A stretch of DNA of 58,262 nucleotides from Lachnospiraceae bacterium (GCA_015057405.1 SVEK01000019.1:1-58262); one strand, 5' to 3'. Shown: positions 34,664 to 44,285, counted from the stretch's first letter. The notes: generated by a model not told the origin, from the letters alone. Numbers and translations are program-made.

Positions 34664-35498
34664 GGATATTTTTCGTCAACGAAAGAAAAGATGGAATAGA
34701 ATTATCACGGTTCGCAGGAATATTAATGAAGAGGTAGAGTGTCCAAAATGTCACGGACTTCAAAACTTGGGTGCTTTGAAAAATAATTACTATGTATGTT
34801 CAAGTTGCGGACACTATTTTCCATTAAAAGCACATAGAAGAATCAGTATGATATGTGATAAAGGTTCATTTAAGGAACTGTATGGAAAACTTAAGGCAGG
34901 TAATCCTCTTGATTTTCCGGATTATGAAGATAAGATTGAAGCATGTTGTGAAAAATCAGGAATTAATGAAGCGGTGGTAACAGGTACGTGCAAAATTGAA
35001 GGAAAGCGTACAGCAATAGCCGTACTGGACAGTAGCTTTCTTATGGGAAGTATGGGAACTGTTGTGGGCGAAAAAATAGCAAAAATTACAGAGTATGCAG
35101 GTAAAAAAAAGCTGCCATTAATTATTTTTAGTGCAAGTGGTGGTGCCAGAATGCAGGAGGGGTTATTCTCCCTTATGCAGATGGCCAAAACAAGTGCAGC
35201 AATAGAGCAGTTTAAGTCCAATGGAGGGTTATATATATCCTGTATGACTCATCCGACAACCGGTGGCGTTAGTGCCAGCTTTGCCAGTCTTGGTGATATC
35301 ATTATTGCGGAACCCGGTGCTTTGCTAGGTTTTGCAGGACCGAGAGTAATTAAGCAGACGATAGGTGAAGAACTTCCGGAAGGATTTCAGCGTTCAGAGT
35401 TTTTGTTAGAGCACGGAATGCTTGATATGATAGTTGAAAGAAGTAATTTAAGAAATATGTTATCCACGTTGCTGACCATGAATGTAGGGAGAAAGTAG
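34653..35498 (+). CDS. accD: Acetyl-CoA carboxylase carboxyltransferase beta subunit
   Basis: ATG 34653 has GGAGG upstream and overlaps the end of accC by 11 bases. The 281-residue protein has the N-terminal zinc ribbon (Cys30, Cys33, Cys49, Cys52) and the crotonase-like core with SASGGARMQEG, MQMAKTSAA and FAGPRVIKQTI. It should pair with AccA to move CO2 from carboxybiotin to acetyl-CoA. Some conserved spots are altered (TDPTTGGV reads THPTTGGV; FMGGSMGSV reads FLMGSMGTV), milder than in AccC. Confidence 0.92.
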   Translation: MEIKDIFRQRKKRWNRIITVRRNINEEVECPKCHGLQNLGALKNNYYVCSSCGHYFPLKAHRRISMICDKGSFKELYGKLKAGNPLDFPDYEDKIEACCEKSGINEAVVTGTCKIEGKRTAIAVLDSSFLMGSMGTVVGEKIAKITEYAGKKKLPLIIFSASGGARMQEGLFSLMQMAKTSAAIEQFKSNGGLYISCMTHPTTGGVSASFASLGDIIIAEPGALLGFAGPRVIKQTIGEELPEGFQRSEFLLEHGMLDMIVERSNLRNMLSTLLTMNVGRK

Positions 35499-35503
35499 TA
35501 GAT

Positions 35504-36298
35504 ATGGATTCTGTAATTAATAATAAAAAAGTGACAACACCTTATGAAAAAGTTATGCTCGCACGCAGTTCTGACAGACGAAATATATCAGACTATATTG
35601 AGGAATTGTTTGATGATTTTGTGGAGTTGCATGGTGACAGATTGTATAGGGATGATCCGGCTATTGTAGGCGGAATTGCAATGCTTAACGGAGAACCAGT
35701 TACAGTTATAGGTCATAAAAAAGGGCATAATTTCGAAGATAATATTAAATGTAACTTTGGGATGGCATCCCCGGAAGGTTACAGAAAGGCCGTAAGGCTG
35801 ATGAAACAGGCAGAGAAGTTTAACAGGCCTGTAATAACATTATTAGATACTCCGGGAGCTTATCCGGGACTTGAAGCAGAAACTAACGGACAGAGTAATG
35901 CGATTGCTGAAAGCATGGCTCTCATGAGCAGATTAAAAGTACCGGTTATAGCAATTGTAACCGGAGAGGGAAGTAGCGGAGGTGCACTTGCACTTGCAGT
36001 TGCTGACTCGGTATGGATGTTAGAAAATTCAGTATATTCAATTCTTTCGCCGGAAGGTTTTGCATCAATAATGTGGAAAGATGCAAAAAAAGCCGACATG
36101 GCTGCTCAGGTTATGAAGCTAACAGCGCACGAGCTTAAAGCACTGGGACTGATTGATGGTATTATTCCGGAAGGGGATAAATGCATCAAAGCATTATCGA
36201 AAATGATAAGCACAGAAATCAAGAGATTGCGTCAGTTCAGTTCTTCAGCGCTTATATCGGGCCGGTATGCAAAGTTTAGAAGATATGGGAATGAATAA
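35504..36298 (+). CDS. accA: Acetyl-CoA carboxylase carboxyltransferase alpha subunit
   Basis: The 264-residue protein starts 6 bases after accD. It shows family motifs ELHGDRLYRDDPAIVGG, NFGMASPEGYRKA, LLDTPGAYPGLEAE, TGEGSSGGALALAV and ILSPEGFASIMWKD. The usual AEERGQ reads AETNGQ and GEGGSGG reads GEGSSGG, small departures at well-conserved positions. It forms the carboxyltransferase with AccD. Function may be relaxed if biotin delivery from this operon is lost. Confidence 0.92.
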   Translation: MDSVINNKKVTTPYEKVMLARSSDRRNISDYIEELFDDFVELHGDRLYRDDPAIVGGIAMLNGEPVTVIGHKKGHNFEDNIKCNFGMASPEGYRKAVRLMKQAEKFNRPVITLLDTPGAYPGLEAETNGQSNAIAESMALMSRLKVPVIAIVTGEGSSGGALALAVADSVWMLENSVYSILSPEGFASIMWKDAKKADMAAQVMKLTAHELKALGLIDGIIPEGDKCIKALSKMISTEIKRLRQFSSSALISGRYAKFRRYGNE

Positions 36299-36325
36299 AA
36301 TAGCAGCAAACAGGGAGGAACATAA

Positions 36326-37297
36326 GTGAAAGGATTGCGAATAGTATCTACCGGACGGGCATTGCCTAAGACTGCAGTGTCTAATGAAGACATGAGTAAA
36401 CTGGTTGATACTAATGATGAATGGATAACAGCAAGAACCGGGATTAAAAATCGGTATAAATGTCAGGATGAAAGCTGTGTTTCACTGGCAATTAAGGCGG
36501 CGGGAATAGCTCTTGAAAGAGCAGGTATTGATAAAAATGAAATAGGAGCAGTTATTACGGCAACTTCAACGCCTGATTATATATTTCCGTCAGTATCCTG
36601 TATGATTCAAAAGGAACTTGGTCTTAGTGAAGAGATTGCCGCATTTGATGTAAGTGCCGCATGTACCGGATTTTTATACGGTCTTAGAATTGCCCATGGT
36701 TTTGTTAATTCAGGTATGTCAAAGTATATTCTTCTGGTAGGAAGTGAACAGCTTTCAAGAATTATAGATTACAGCGACCGCTCAACCTGTATTTTATTTG
36801 GAGATGGTGCGGCTGCAGTAATAGTGAAAGCTTCAGATGGTATATTTGCACAAAAAACATGGACCAGAGGTGACCTTGATGCGTTATCCTGTGATGGAGT
36901 TAACGGTAAAGAATGCTTTGTTCATATGAACGGTCATAAAGTGTTTAGATTTGCCGTTACAGCGATGGAACAGGGGATAAAGGAAGTTTTAGAAAAAGCC
37001 GGACTTACGCTTAGTGATATAGACTATGTTGTATGTCATCAGGCAAATAAAAGAATTATTGAGCATGTGAAGAAAAAATATCAGGAGCATGCACATAAGT
37101 TTCATGTTAATATTGACGAGTATGGAAATACATCCGCAGCGAGTATTCCAATAGTTTTAGATGAAATATTGAATGAGAAAAGTGATACTGCGTCGGCTGG
37201 AAAGCAAGGTGAAGTATCAATTGCCCAACCTCGTAAGATTTTGTGTGTCGGTTTTGGCGCGGGACTTACATGGAGTGGCGCAGTTCTTGAAGGATGA
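36326..37297 (+). CDS. fabH: 3-oxoacyl-ACP synthase III
   Basis: The GTG start at 36326 has GGGAGGAA upstream. The 323-residue protein has the complete triad: Cys113 in VSAACTGF, His238 in HQANKR and Asn268 in GNTSAAS. It starts chain synthesis by condensing an acyl-CoA primer with malonyl-ACP. N-terminal and C-terminal (GFGAGLTWSGAVL) signatures are typical. Confidence 0.95.
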   Translation: MKGLRIVSTGRALPKTAVSNEDMSKLVDTNDEWITARTGIKNRYKCQDESCVSLAIKAAGIALERAGIDKNEIGAVITATSTPDYIFPSVSCMIQKELGLSEEIAAFDVSAACTGFLYGLRIAHGFVNSGMSKYILLVGSEQLSRIIDYSDRSTCILFGDGAAAVIVKASDGIFAQKTWTRGDLDALSCDGVNGKECFVHMNGHKVFRFAVTAMEQGIKEVLEKAGLTLSDIDYVVCHQANKRIIEHVKKKYQEHAHKFHVNIDEYGNTSAASIPIVLDEILNEKSDTASAGKQGEVSIAQPRKILCVGFGAGLTWSGAVLEG

Positions 37298-37360
37298 ATG
37301 TATTAATAAATAATTGTAATATAGCGTTTCTGTAGTTGATGATTCAGATAGGAGATAAAA

Positions 37361-38293
37361 GTGAAAAAGATAAGATTAAATGAAATGTTAGGAATAAAAT
37401 ACCCATTTATTCAGGGCGGAATGGCTAATATTGCTACAGGAGAGTTTGCTGCTGCAGTAAGTAATGCCGGTGGTCTCGGACTGATAGGTGCCGGAGGAAT
37501 GAGGAAGGAAGAACTTCGTGAAAATATAAAGATATGTCGTAGTAAAACCGACAAGCCTTTTGGCGTTAATCTTATGCTTATGAACCCTGAGGCTGCGGAT
37601 ATGGCTAAGATTATAATTGAAGAGGATGTAAAGATTGTAACTACAGGTGCAGGAAATCCGGCTAAATATATTGAGGCATGGAAGGAAAACGGAATTAAAA
37701 TATTTCCTGTAGTTTCCGGTTCAACATTTGCAAAAAAAATGGAACAGTATGGTGTAGACGGCGTAATTGCTGAGGGAACTGAAAGCGGAGGACATGTAGG
37801 CGAGATGACAACAATGTCACTTGTTCCGCAGATTGTTGACGCAGTATCTATTCCGGTAATTGCAGCCGGTGGAATTGCAGACGGACGACAGCTTGCGGCA
37901 GCGTTTGCTCTTGGTGCAGTAGGTGTACAGTTGGGAACCTGTCTTCTTGTATCAGAGGAATGTCCTATTCATGAAGCTTATAAAGCATCGGTAATTAAAG
38001 CAAAAGATAACGATACAATTGTAACCGGAAGAATAGCCGGAACTCCTGTAAGAATAATTAAGAATCAGATGGCAAGAGAATATGTTAAGCAGGAAAAAGC
38101 CGGTGCGGATAAGATGGAACTTGAAAAGTTTACATTAGGTTCATTAAGAAGAGCAGTTTTTGATGGTGATATTAAGACCGGTTCTCTAATGGCAGGTCAG
38201 GTGGCAGGTCAGTTAAAAGAGATAAAGAGTCTTGAAAAAATATTTGAAGATATGTATAGCGAATACAAGAAAGTTGTAGAAGGATTGTATTGA
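37361..38293 (+). CDS. fabK: Enoyl-ACP reductase II
   Basis: The GTG start has GGAGAT upstream. The 310-residue FMN protein has the FabK pattern: IKYPFIQGGMA, AGGLGLIGAGG, KPFGVNLML, TTGAGNP, GTESGGHVGEMTTM and PVIAAGGIADG. It reduces the double bond in the last elongation step, using NAD(P)H. The usual VQxGTRF reads VQLGTCL. A second related flavin protein follows 1 base later. Confidence 0.92.
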   Translation: MKKIRLNEMLGIKYPFIQGGMANIATGEFAAAVSNAGGLGLIGAGGMRKEELRENIKICRSKTDKPFGVNLMLMNPEAADMAKIIIEEDVKIVTTGAGNPAKYIEAWKENGIKIFPVVSGSTFAKKMEQYGVDGVIAEGTESGGHVGEMTTMSLVPQIVDAVSIPVIAAGGIADGRQLAAAFALGAVGVQLGTCLLVSEECPIHEAYKASVIKAKDNDTIVTGRIAGTPVRIIKNQMAREYVKQEKAGADKMELEKFTLGSLRRAVFDGDIKTGSLMAGQVAGQLKEIKSLEKIFEDMYSEYKKVVEGLY

Positions 38294-38294
38294 T

Positions 38295-39377
38295 ATGAAA
38301 ATAGGAAAAAAGATTCTTAAAGTGCCGATTATACAGGGAGGAATGGGAATTGGAGTATCCCTTTCCGGGCTTGCCGGAGCTGTTGCAGCATGCGGGGCAA
38401 TGGGAGTCATAAGTTCAGTTAACATTGGATATAGAAAAAGCAATTTTTATTCGAATCCGCGTGAGGCTAATCTCACATCACTTAAGGAAGAAATCATAAA
38501 GGCAAAAGAAAAATCCGGTGATAATGGTATGGTGGCGGTTAATATTATGACAGCTGTTTCAAACTATGGTGAAACATGTAAAGCTGCTGTGTCTGCCGGA
38601 GCTGATGCAATTATTTCGGGAGCCGGTCTTCCTATAAAACTGCCTGAATACACTAAAGGGACAGATACATTATGTATACCTATTGTATCAGGGGGAAGGG
38701 CTGCAAAGCTTCTTGCTACAAGTTATATGAAAAAGTACGGTGTTTTGCCGGATATGTTTATCATCGAAGGAAATAAAGCCGGAGGACATCTTGGTTTTTC
38801 AAAAGAAGACTTATTGTCAGGAACAGCAAAAAGCAATGATGAGATTTTAAAAGAAGTTCTTAGTGTAACAGAGGAGCTGGAGAAACAATACGGCAAAAAA
38901 ATACCTGTTGCAGTTGCAGGAGGAGTTTTTGACGGAGCAGATATGGCACATTTCTTAAAGGAAGGTGCGATGGCTGTGCAGATTGGAACAAGGTTCATAG
39001 CAACTGATGAATGCGATGCTAATGAACGCTTTAAGCAGGCAATAGTTAATGCAAAAGAAGAGGATGTTAAGATTGTTGAAAGTCCGGTGGGAATGCCTGC
39101 AAGGGCGATTATAAGTCCACTTATTAAAAGACTTGAAAACGGAGATGTGTTTCGGGCAATCAAATGTAACGGATGTCTTACGGCATGCAAAAAGGATGAG
39201 TCTATTCCATATTGCATAAGCAGAGCTCTTATTGAAGCTGTTAAAGGTAACTGGGAAGAAGGTTTGTTTTTTGCAGGCAGTAATGCGTTTCGCATTAGTA
39301 AGATTGTGTCGGTTAAAGAACTCATTAATGAGATATTAAGTGAGTGCGAAACAAGGTTAAAGGAGAGATTGGTGTGA
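38295..39377 (+). CDS. FabK/nitronate-monooxygenase-family flavin oxidoreductase with C-terminal Cys cluster
   Basis: The 360-residue protein shares the FMN TIM-barrel with FabK (VPIIQGGMGIGVSLS, GADAIISGAG, EGNKAGGHLGF, PVAVAGGVFDGADM, AVQIGTRF) but belongs to the nitronate monooxygenase/YrpB-like branch. Near the C-terminus it has CNGCLTACKKD...PYC, a cysteine cluster absent from FabK. Similar genes occur in fab operons of Lachnospiraceae. It may be a second enoyl reductase or act on another acyl substrate. Its end overlaps fabD by 4 bases. Confidence 0.85.
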   Translation: MKIGKKILKVPIIQGGMGIGVSLSGLAGAVAACGAMGVISSVNIGYRKSNFYSNPREANLTSLKEEIIKAKEKSGDNGMVAVNIMTAVSNYGETCKAAVSAGADAIISGAGLPIKLPEYTKGTDTLCIPIVSGGRAAKLLATSYMKKYGVLPDMFIIEGNKAGGHLGFSKEDLLSGTAKSNDEILKEVLSVTEELEKQYGKKIPVAVAGGVFDGADMAHFLKEGAMAVQIGTRFIATDECDANERFKQAIVNAKEEDVKIVESPVGMPARAIISPLIKRLENGDVFRAIKCNGCLTACKKDESIPYCISRALIEAVKGNWEEGLFFAGSNAFRISKIVSVKELINEILSECETRLKERLV

Positions 39378-40342
39378 GAACAGTATTTTTATATGCAGGA
39401 CAGGGAAGTCAGACTGTAGGAATGGGAAAAGATTTTTACGAAGAATTTGAAGAATATAGGGAGTTTATAGACAGTATAGATGCAGATGACAGATTTAAGC
39501 ATCTTATGCATGAAGGTCCCCTTGAAGAGCTTAGCAAAACAGAAAATACACAGGGATGTATGGCAATGTTTGCTGCGGGTGTTACTAAACTTTTGCTCAA
39601 CAGAGGAATCAAACCTGATATGGCAGGAGGTTTAAGTCTCGGTGAATACGGAGCATTATATGCTGCAGGAGTATTTGATGAAAAAGAATATGTCAATATT
39701 ACCGCATTTAGAGGAAAAGAGATGGCAAAGGCTGCACATGGACTCAACTGTTCAATGAGTGCAATACTGGGTACTGATGGTGAAACAGTTAGGAAGTCAG
39801 TGGATGAATATTATAAAGCAGAACAGGAAAATGGTGATAATGCCAATATCGCCTATGTAACAGTGGCAAATTATAATTGTCCGGGACAATACGTAATATG
39901 TGGTGATAATGAGGCAGTTGAAAAGGTTGAAGAGATTGTAAAGACAAACGGAGCAAAAAGATGTGTACGTTTAAATGTAAGCGGACCATTTCATACAAAA
40001 TATATGTCACCTGCCGGTGATGCTCTTAATGAGTATTTTTCGAAAATGACGTTTAATGAGCCAAAGATACCGGTTGTTCTTAATTATACCGGTGATTTTT
40101 ATAAGCCGGGAGATGATTTAAAAGAACTTCTCGTTTGTCAGGTGCAAAATAGTGTACACATGGAAGAAGATTTCAGAGCACTCATTAATGCGGGAGCAGA
40201 TAATTTTATAGAAATCGGTCCGGGAAATGTTCTTACCGGTTTCCTTAAGAAAACAGCAAAGAGTATGGGTGTTTCGGTTAATGTTACAAGTATAAGCAGC
40301 GTTGATGATTTTAATAATTTTATTAATCAGACGGCTGAGTGA
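39374..40342 (+). CDS. fabD: Malonyl-CoA:ACP transacylase
   Basis: The GTG start at 39374 overlaps the previous stop (GTGA) and has AAGGAG upstream; the longer frame from 39344 lacks a site. The 322-residue protein has GQGSQ near the start, nucleophile Ser88 in GLSLGEYGAL and His207 in GPFHTKYM, the usual catalytic pair. It moves malonyl groups from CoA to ACP. No obvious loss is seen. Confidence 0.95.
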   Translation: MRTVFLYAGQGSQTVGMGKDFYEEFEEYREFIDSIDADDRFKHLMHEGPLEELSKTENTQGCMAMFAAGVTKLLLNRGIKPDMAGGLSLGEYGALYAAGVFDEKEYVNITAFRGKEMAKAAHGLNCSMSAILGTDGETVRKSVDEYYKAEQENGDNANIAYVTVANYNCPGQYVICGDNEAVEKVEEIVKTNGAKRCVRLNVSGPFHTKYMSPAGDALNEYFSKMTFNEPKIPVVLNYTGDFYKPGDDLKELLVCQVQNSVHMEEDFRALINAGADNFIEIGPGNVLTGFLKKTAKSMGVSVNVTSISSVDDFNNFINQTAE

Positions 40343-40416
40343 TTGTTCAAATGTAAGGCAGATAATAATGTAAAAATGTAACGGATTTAATTAAGAAAGA
40401 AAAAGAGGGACGAGTA

Positions 40417-41157
40417 ATGGAAAGAAAAACAGCACTTGTAACCGGAGGTAGCAGGGGAATAGGCAGAGCAATATGTATAAGGCTTGCAAAGGAAGGATTT
40501 GATATCGCATTTAATTATCAATCCGGAAAAGAAGCTGCTCTGGAAACACAAAGATTATGTGAAGAAGAAGGTGCACGGTGTTTGATGGTTCAGGCTGATA
40601 TCACTAACTCAAAAGAGTGTGATGAGCTTATTAGCAGCACTGTGGAATGGAGTCAGGGAAAACTGGATGTTCTTGTTAACAATGCAGGAATCACCAAAGA
40701 TAATCTTCTTATGAAAATAAGTGATGAAGATTTGGATGCAGTTTTAAATGTTAATCTTAAAGGTTCATTTTATATGATGCGAGGTGTTTCAAGAATAATG
40801 CTTCGTAACAGAACAGGAAGAATTATCAATATGAGTTCTGTTGTCGGTTTACTTGGTAATGCAGGGCAGGTAAACTATTCTGCAAGTAAGGCTGCTGTTA
40901 TAGGAATGACCAAATCCCTTGCCAGAGAACTTGCTTCAAGAAAGATTACGGTTAATGCTGTTGCACCGGGAATGATTGAAACTGATATGACCAATAAGAT
41001 TTCGGAGTCGGCCAAAGCAAAGATACTTGAAAGTATTCCTTTTTCAGCGATGGGCTCTGCTGATGATGTGGCAGGAGTGGTAGCATTTTTGGCCGGAGAT
41101 GATGCAAAATATATAACCGGACAGGTTATTTGTGTAGATGGAGGAATGGCAATATGA
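40417..41157 (+). CDS. fabG: 3-oxoacyl-ACP reductase
   Basis: The 246-residue short-chain dehydrogenase has the NADP(H) motif TGGSRGIGRAI, NNAGITKDNLL, catalytic Ser140/Ser141 in MSSVVG, Tyr154 and Lys158 in YSASK, and the typical tail GQVICVDGGMAI. It reduces the 3-keto group in each cycle. The stop overlaps the fabF start by ATGA. Confidence 0.95.
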   Translation: MERKTALVTGGSRGIGRAICIRLAKEGFDIAFNYQSGKEAALETQRLCEEEGARCLMVQADITNSKECDELISSTVEWSQGKLDVLVNNAGITKDNLLMKISDEDLDAVLNVNLKGSFYMMRGVSRIMLRNRTGRIINMSSVVGLLGNAGQVNYSASKAAVIGMTKSLARELASRKITVNAVAPGMIETDMTNKISESAKAKILESIPFSAMGSADDVAGVVAFLAGDDAKYITGQVICVDGGMAI

Positions 41158-42386
41158 GAAGAGTAGTTATTACAGGACTTGGTGCTGTTACACCTATAGG
41201 AAATAATGTCAAGGATATGTGGGAGTCTGTCTGTGAGGGCAGATGCGGAATTGATAAAATAACTCATTTTGATACGACCGACAGAAAAGTTACGGTTGCC
41301 GGTGAGGTTAAAAATTTTGATCCGGAGAGTATTATTCCGAAAAGTGAATTAAGAAAACTTGATGTTTTTTGTGTTTATGCAATAGCTGCAGCCAAAGAAG
41401 CCGTTGATGATTCCGGATTATCTTTTGACGGTGAAGATATGGAAAGATATGGAGTAATGGTGTCAAGCGGTATTGGTGGACTTGGTACTATTCAAAAAGA
41501 GTGTGAAAGAGGAAATGAAAAAGGTTTTGACCGTGTTTCACCGCATTTTATTCCTATGTCAATATCTAATATGGCAGCAGGACATATTGCAATAAAGTAT
41601 GGTTTTCACGGAATGTGCAGTTGTGTTGTAACTGCGTGTGCAGGAGCAACTAATGCAATAGGTGATGCTTTCAGACAGATTAGAGACGGATACCAGGATG
41701 TTGTCCTCACAGGCGGAAGTGAGGCAAGTATTACTCCTTTTGGTATCGGCGGTTTCACTTCGTTAAAAGCCCTTAGTACTTCAGAAGATCCTAACAGAGC
41801 ATCTATTCCGTTTGATGCAGAAAGAAGCGGTTTTGTAATGGGAGAAGGCTCCGGAATTCTTGTTCTGGAAGAGTATGAACATGCGATAAAAAGAGGGGCT
41901 AAAATATATTGTGAAGTAGTCGGATACGGTGCAACATGTGATGCTTATCACGTTACCGCACCTCTTGAAGATGGTAAAATGGCAGCAGCATGTATGAAAC
42001 AGGCTGTGAAAGATGCAAAGATTGAGCCGGAGTGTATTGATTATATCAATGCTCACGGAACATCAACTATGCTTAATGATAAGGGAGAAACAAGTGCCGT
42101 TAAGATTGCTTTTGGTGACCATGCAAGAAAACTTATGATAAGTTCAACCAAGTCAATGACCGGTCATCTGCTTGGTGCAAGCGGAGCTGTAGAAGCAATT
42201 ATTACTGCACTCAGTGTAAAAAATGATGTTGTACCGGCAACAATAAATTATAAAGTGCCGGATGAGAACTGTGATCTTGATATAGTACCTAATGAAGCAA
42301 GACACACTACAGTTAACTACGCAATGTCCAATTCTTTAGGATTTGGCGGTCACAATGCGTCACTGATACTAAAGAAGTACATGTAA
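41154..42386 (+). CDS. fabF: 3-oxoacyl-ACP synthase II
   Basis: The start ATG 41154 overlaps fabG. The 410-residue condensing enzyme has Cys162 in VTACAGATNAIG, His301 in NAHGTSTMLND and His338 in KSMTGHLLGASG, a complete Cys-His-His set, and the ending NSLGFGGHNASLI. It elongates acyl-ACP with malonyl-ACP. Confidence 0.95.
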   Translation: MRRVVITGLGAVTPIGNNVKDMWESVCEGRCGIDKITHFDTTDRKVTVAGEVKNFDPESIIPKSELRKLDVFCVYAIAAAKEAVDDSGLSFDGEDMERYGVMVSSGIGGLGTIQKECERGNEKGFDRVSPHFIPMSISNMAAGHIAIKYGFHGMCSCVVTACAGATNAIGDAFRQIRDGYQDVVLTGGSEASITPFGIGGFTSLKALSTSEDPNRASIPFDAERSGFVMGEGSGILVLEEYEHAIKRGAKIYCEVVGYGATCDAYHVTAPLEDGKMAAACMKQAVKDAKIEPECIDYINAHGTSTMLNDKGETSAVKIAFGDHARKLMISSTKSMTGHLLGASGAVEAIITALSVKNDVVPATINYKVPDENCDLDIVPNEARHTTVNYAMSNSLGFGGHNASLILKKYM

Positions 42387-42433
42387 AAACATAGTGAATG
42401 CAATTGAATTGTATAAATATACAGGAGGTTGTT

Positions 42434-42865
42434 ATGGAATTAAATTCAAATGAGATTCAGCAGATTATTCCCCACAGATATCCTTTTTTACTTGTGGATA
42501 AAATAATTGAGTGTACTCCGGGTGTGAGTGCAAAAGCTATTAAATGTGTTTCTGTGGGTGAAATGCATTTTATGGGGCATTTTCCTGAAAAACACGTTAT
42601 GCCCGGTGTATTAATTATCGAAGCATTGGCTCAGACAGGTGCTGTTGCTATTCTTTCGGAAGAAAAGAACAAAGGAAAGATTGCTTTGTTTGCAGGAATC
42701 AAAAATGCACGATTCAAGCAGCAAGTTGTGCCGGGAGATGTTTTGGAACTGAATTGTGAGATAATTAAATGTAAAGGCAGAATTGGTGTGGGAAAGGCTG
42801 AAGCATATGTTAACGGTAAACCTGCGGTAATTGCTGAACTTACATTTGCAATAGACGGTGAATAA
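42434..42865 (+). CDS. fabZ: 3-hydroxyacyl-ACP dehydratase
   Basis: Start ATG 42434 has CAGGAGG upstream. The 143-residue hot-dog fold protein has PHRYPFLLVDKI, catalytic His49 in MGHFPEKHVMPGVL and Glu63 in IIEALAQTG. It removes water from 3-hydroxyacyl-ACP. Confidence 0.95.
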   Translation: MELNSNEIQQIIPHRYPFLLVDKIIECTPGVSAKAIKCVSVGEMHFMGHFPEKHVMPGVLIIEALAQTGAVAILSEEKNKGKIALFAGIKNARFKQQVVPGDVLELNCEIIKCKGRIGVGKAEAYVNGKPAVIAELTFAIDGE

Positions 42866-42933
42866 GTGATATACTGTTACGTAAGTAAAGCATAATGATG
42901 TAATGTTATTGCAAAAGGTTTAGGAGGATAGTT

Positions 42934-43371
42934 ATGCTACAAGAAGCTTTTTCAAATGTGTACAGAAAGTTTAAGTTGCATTTTTATACGAAGGTGTTTG
43001 AGAGATTTCAGGACAGGGAAGCAAGCTTGACGACAGTTGAGACATTCTGCATGGAGATAATATATTCGCTGAATAATCCGACAATTAACCAGTTTGCACA
43101 AGTTGTTAATATATCATCGCCTAATGCAGCTTATAAGGTTAATAGCTTGATTAAGAAAGGGTATATCAATAAAGTTCAGTCAAAAACCGATAAAAGAGAG
43201 TATCATCTCGAAGTTACTCAAAAATATATGGATTATTATAATATAAGTTATAATTATATGTCGGTTGTTATGAAACGTATTGAGGAACGTCTTGACCCCG
43301 AAGAGATTAAGACAATGGTTAAGATACTTGAAGTAATGGACAGTGAACTTATGCCGGAGATAGATTTTTAA
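42934..43371 (+). CDS. MarR-family regulator of fatty acid synthesis (FabT-like)
   Basis: The 145-residue winged-helix protein has the recognition region INQFAQVVNISSPNAAYKVNSLIKKGY and the wing KTDKREYHLEVT. GGAGG is at the right distance. FabT proteins are MarR-type repressors encoded in or beside fab operons that bind DNA when loaded with acyl-ACP. Here the gene is last, not first as in streptococci. It likely binds the tandem repeat at 32728-32755. Family and position support the role; binding is inferred. Confidence 0.82.
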   Translation: MLQEAFSNVYRKFKLHFYTKVFERFQDREASLTTVETFCMEIIYSLNNPTINQFAQVVNISSPNAAYKVNSLIKKGYINKVQSKTDKREYHLEVTQKYMDYYNISYNYMSVVMKRIEERLDPEEIKTMVKILEVMDSELMPEIDF

Positions 43372-43375
43372 TTTT

Positions 43376-43415
43376 CTAAGGAAACGCGTTTAATCGTGTT
43401 TCCTTAGTGTTGTTT
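43376..43415 (+). terminator. Intrinsic terminator of the fatty acid operon
   Basis: CTAAGGAAACGCG (43376-43388) pairs with CGTGTTTCCTTAG (43395-43407), 13 positions with one G-U, followed by TGTTGTTTT. Confidence 0.85.
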
Positions 43416-43514
43416 TATGATGTCGTAAAATGTGACTTTGTTTTTGAGATTGCTAAATCATACCGCTTTTGATATACTAGGTATGCTATAACAAGGTTTT
43501 AAGGAGATTAGGGA

Positions 43515-44285
43515 ATGCATATAACAGTTAATGAATACAATATTAACTATAAGTTTACCGGTACGGCAGATGAAACGGTAGTTATATTACAAGGTTGGGG
43601 AACTAACTGTGAGCTGTATGATATCATTGCTAATACACTTTGTTCAAAGTACAGGGTTTTGCAGTTTGATTTGCCGGGATTTGGTAATAGTGATGAACCC
43701 CGAGAACCATGGAGTGTCGATGACTATGCAGACTTTTTTTTAAAGCTGATGGAGGCTCTTGATATAAAGAAGGCAACACTTATCGGACATTCATATGGCG
43801 GGAGAGTTATTATTAAGCTTACCGGAAGAGATAATATACCATTTCAGATAGATAAAATTGTACTCATTGACAGTGCCGGTGTATTGCCGCCAAGAACACT
43901 GAAAAAAAGATTCAGGGTTGCAAAGTATAAGTTGATTAAAAAGATTGTTAATATTAATCTTGTATATAAAATGTGTCCTGATCTTATTGATGCGTGGAGA
44001 AACAGACAGGGTTCGGAAGATTATAAGAATGCATCACCGATTATGCGACAGTGTCTTGTTAAAGCTGTTAACGAGGACTTGACACATTTGTTTGCCGGCA
44101 ATACCCATGATACGCTTCTTATATGGGGAGATTTGGACACGGCAACACCGTTATCCGATGCAAAGAAAATGGAAGAGTTAATGCCAAACGCCGGACTCGC
44201 CGTTATTAACAATGCCGGACATTTCTGTTTTGTCGAGAAACAGGGAATATTTACAAGTATAATTAAATCATATTTTGAGATATAG
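43515..44285 (+). CDS. Alpha/beta hydrolase
   Basis: The 256-residue protein has the oxyanion region QGWGTNCELYD, FDLPGFGNSDEP, nucleophile Ser93 in GHSYGGRV, an acid residue in WGDLDTATP and the His in NAGHFCF. It is a small cytoplasmic esterase-like enzyme. A likely promoter is TTGCTA-17-TATACT (43450-43478). It lies upstream of MurF-like and Ddl genes, and the trio may be one unit, but its substrate is not evident. Confidence 0.88.
   Translation: MHITVNEYNINYKFTGTADETVVILQGWGTNCELYDIIANTLCSKYRVLQFDLPGFGNSDEPREPWSVDDYADFFLKLMEALDIKKATLIGHSYGGRVIIKLTGRDNIPFQIDKIVLIDSAGVLPPRTLKKRFRVAKYKLIKKIVNINLVYKMCPDLIDAWRNRQGSEDYKNASPIMRQCLVKAVNEDLTHLFAGNTHDTLLIWGDLDTATPLSDAKKMEELMPNAGLAVINNAGHFCFVEKQGIFTSIIKSYFEI

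Noticed and set aside
38723-39325. 200-residue minus-strand ORF opposite the flavin oxidoreductase
   Set aside because: Shadow of a conserved gene; no start signal and no known pattern.
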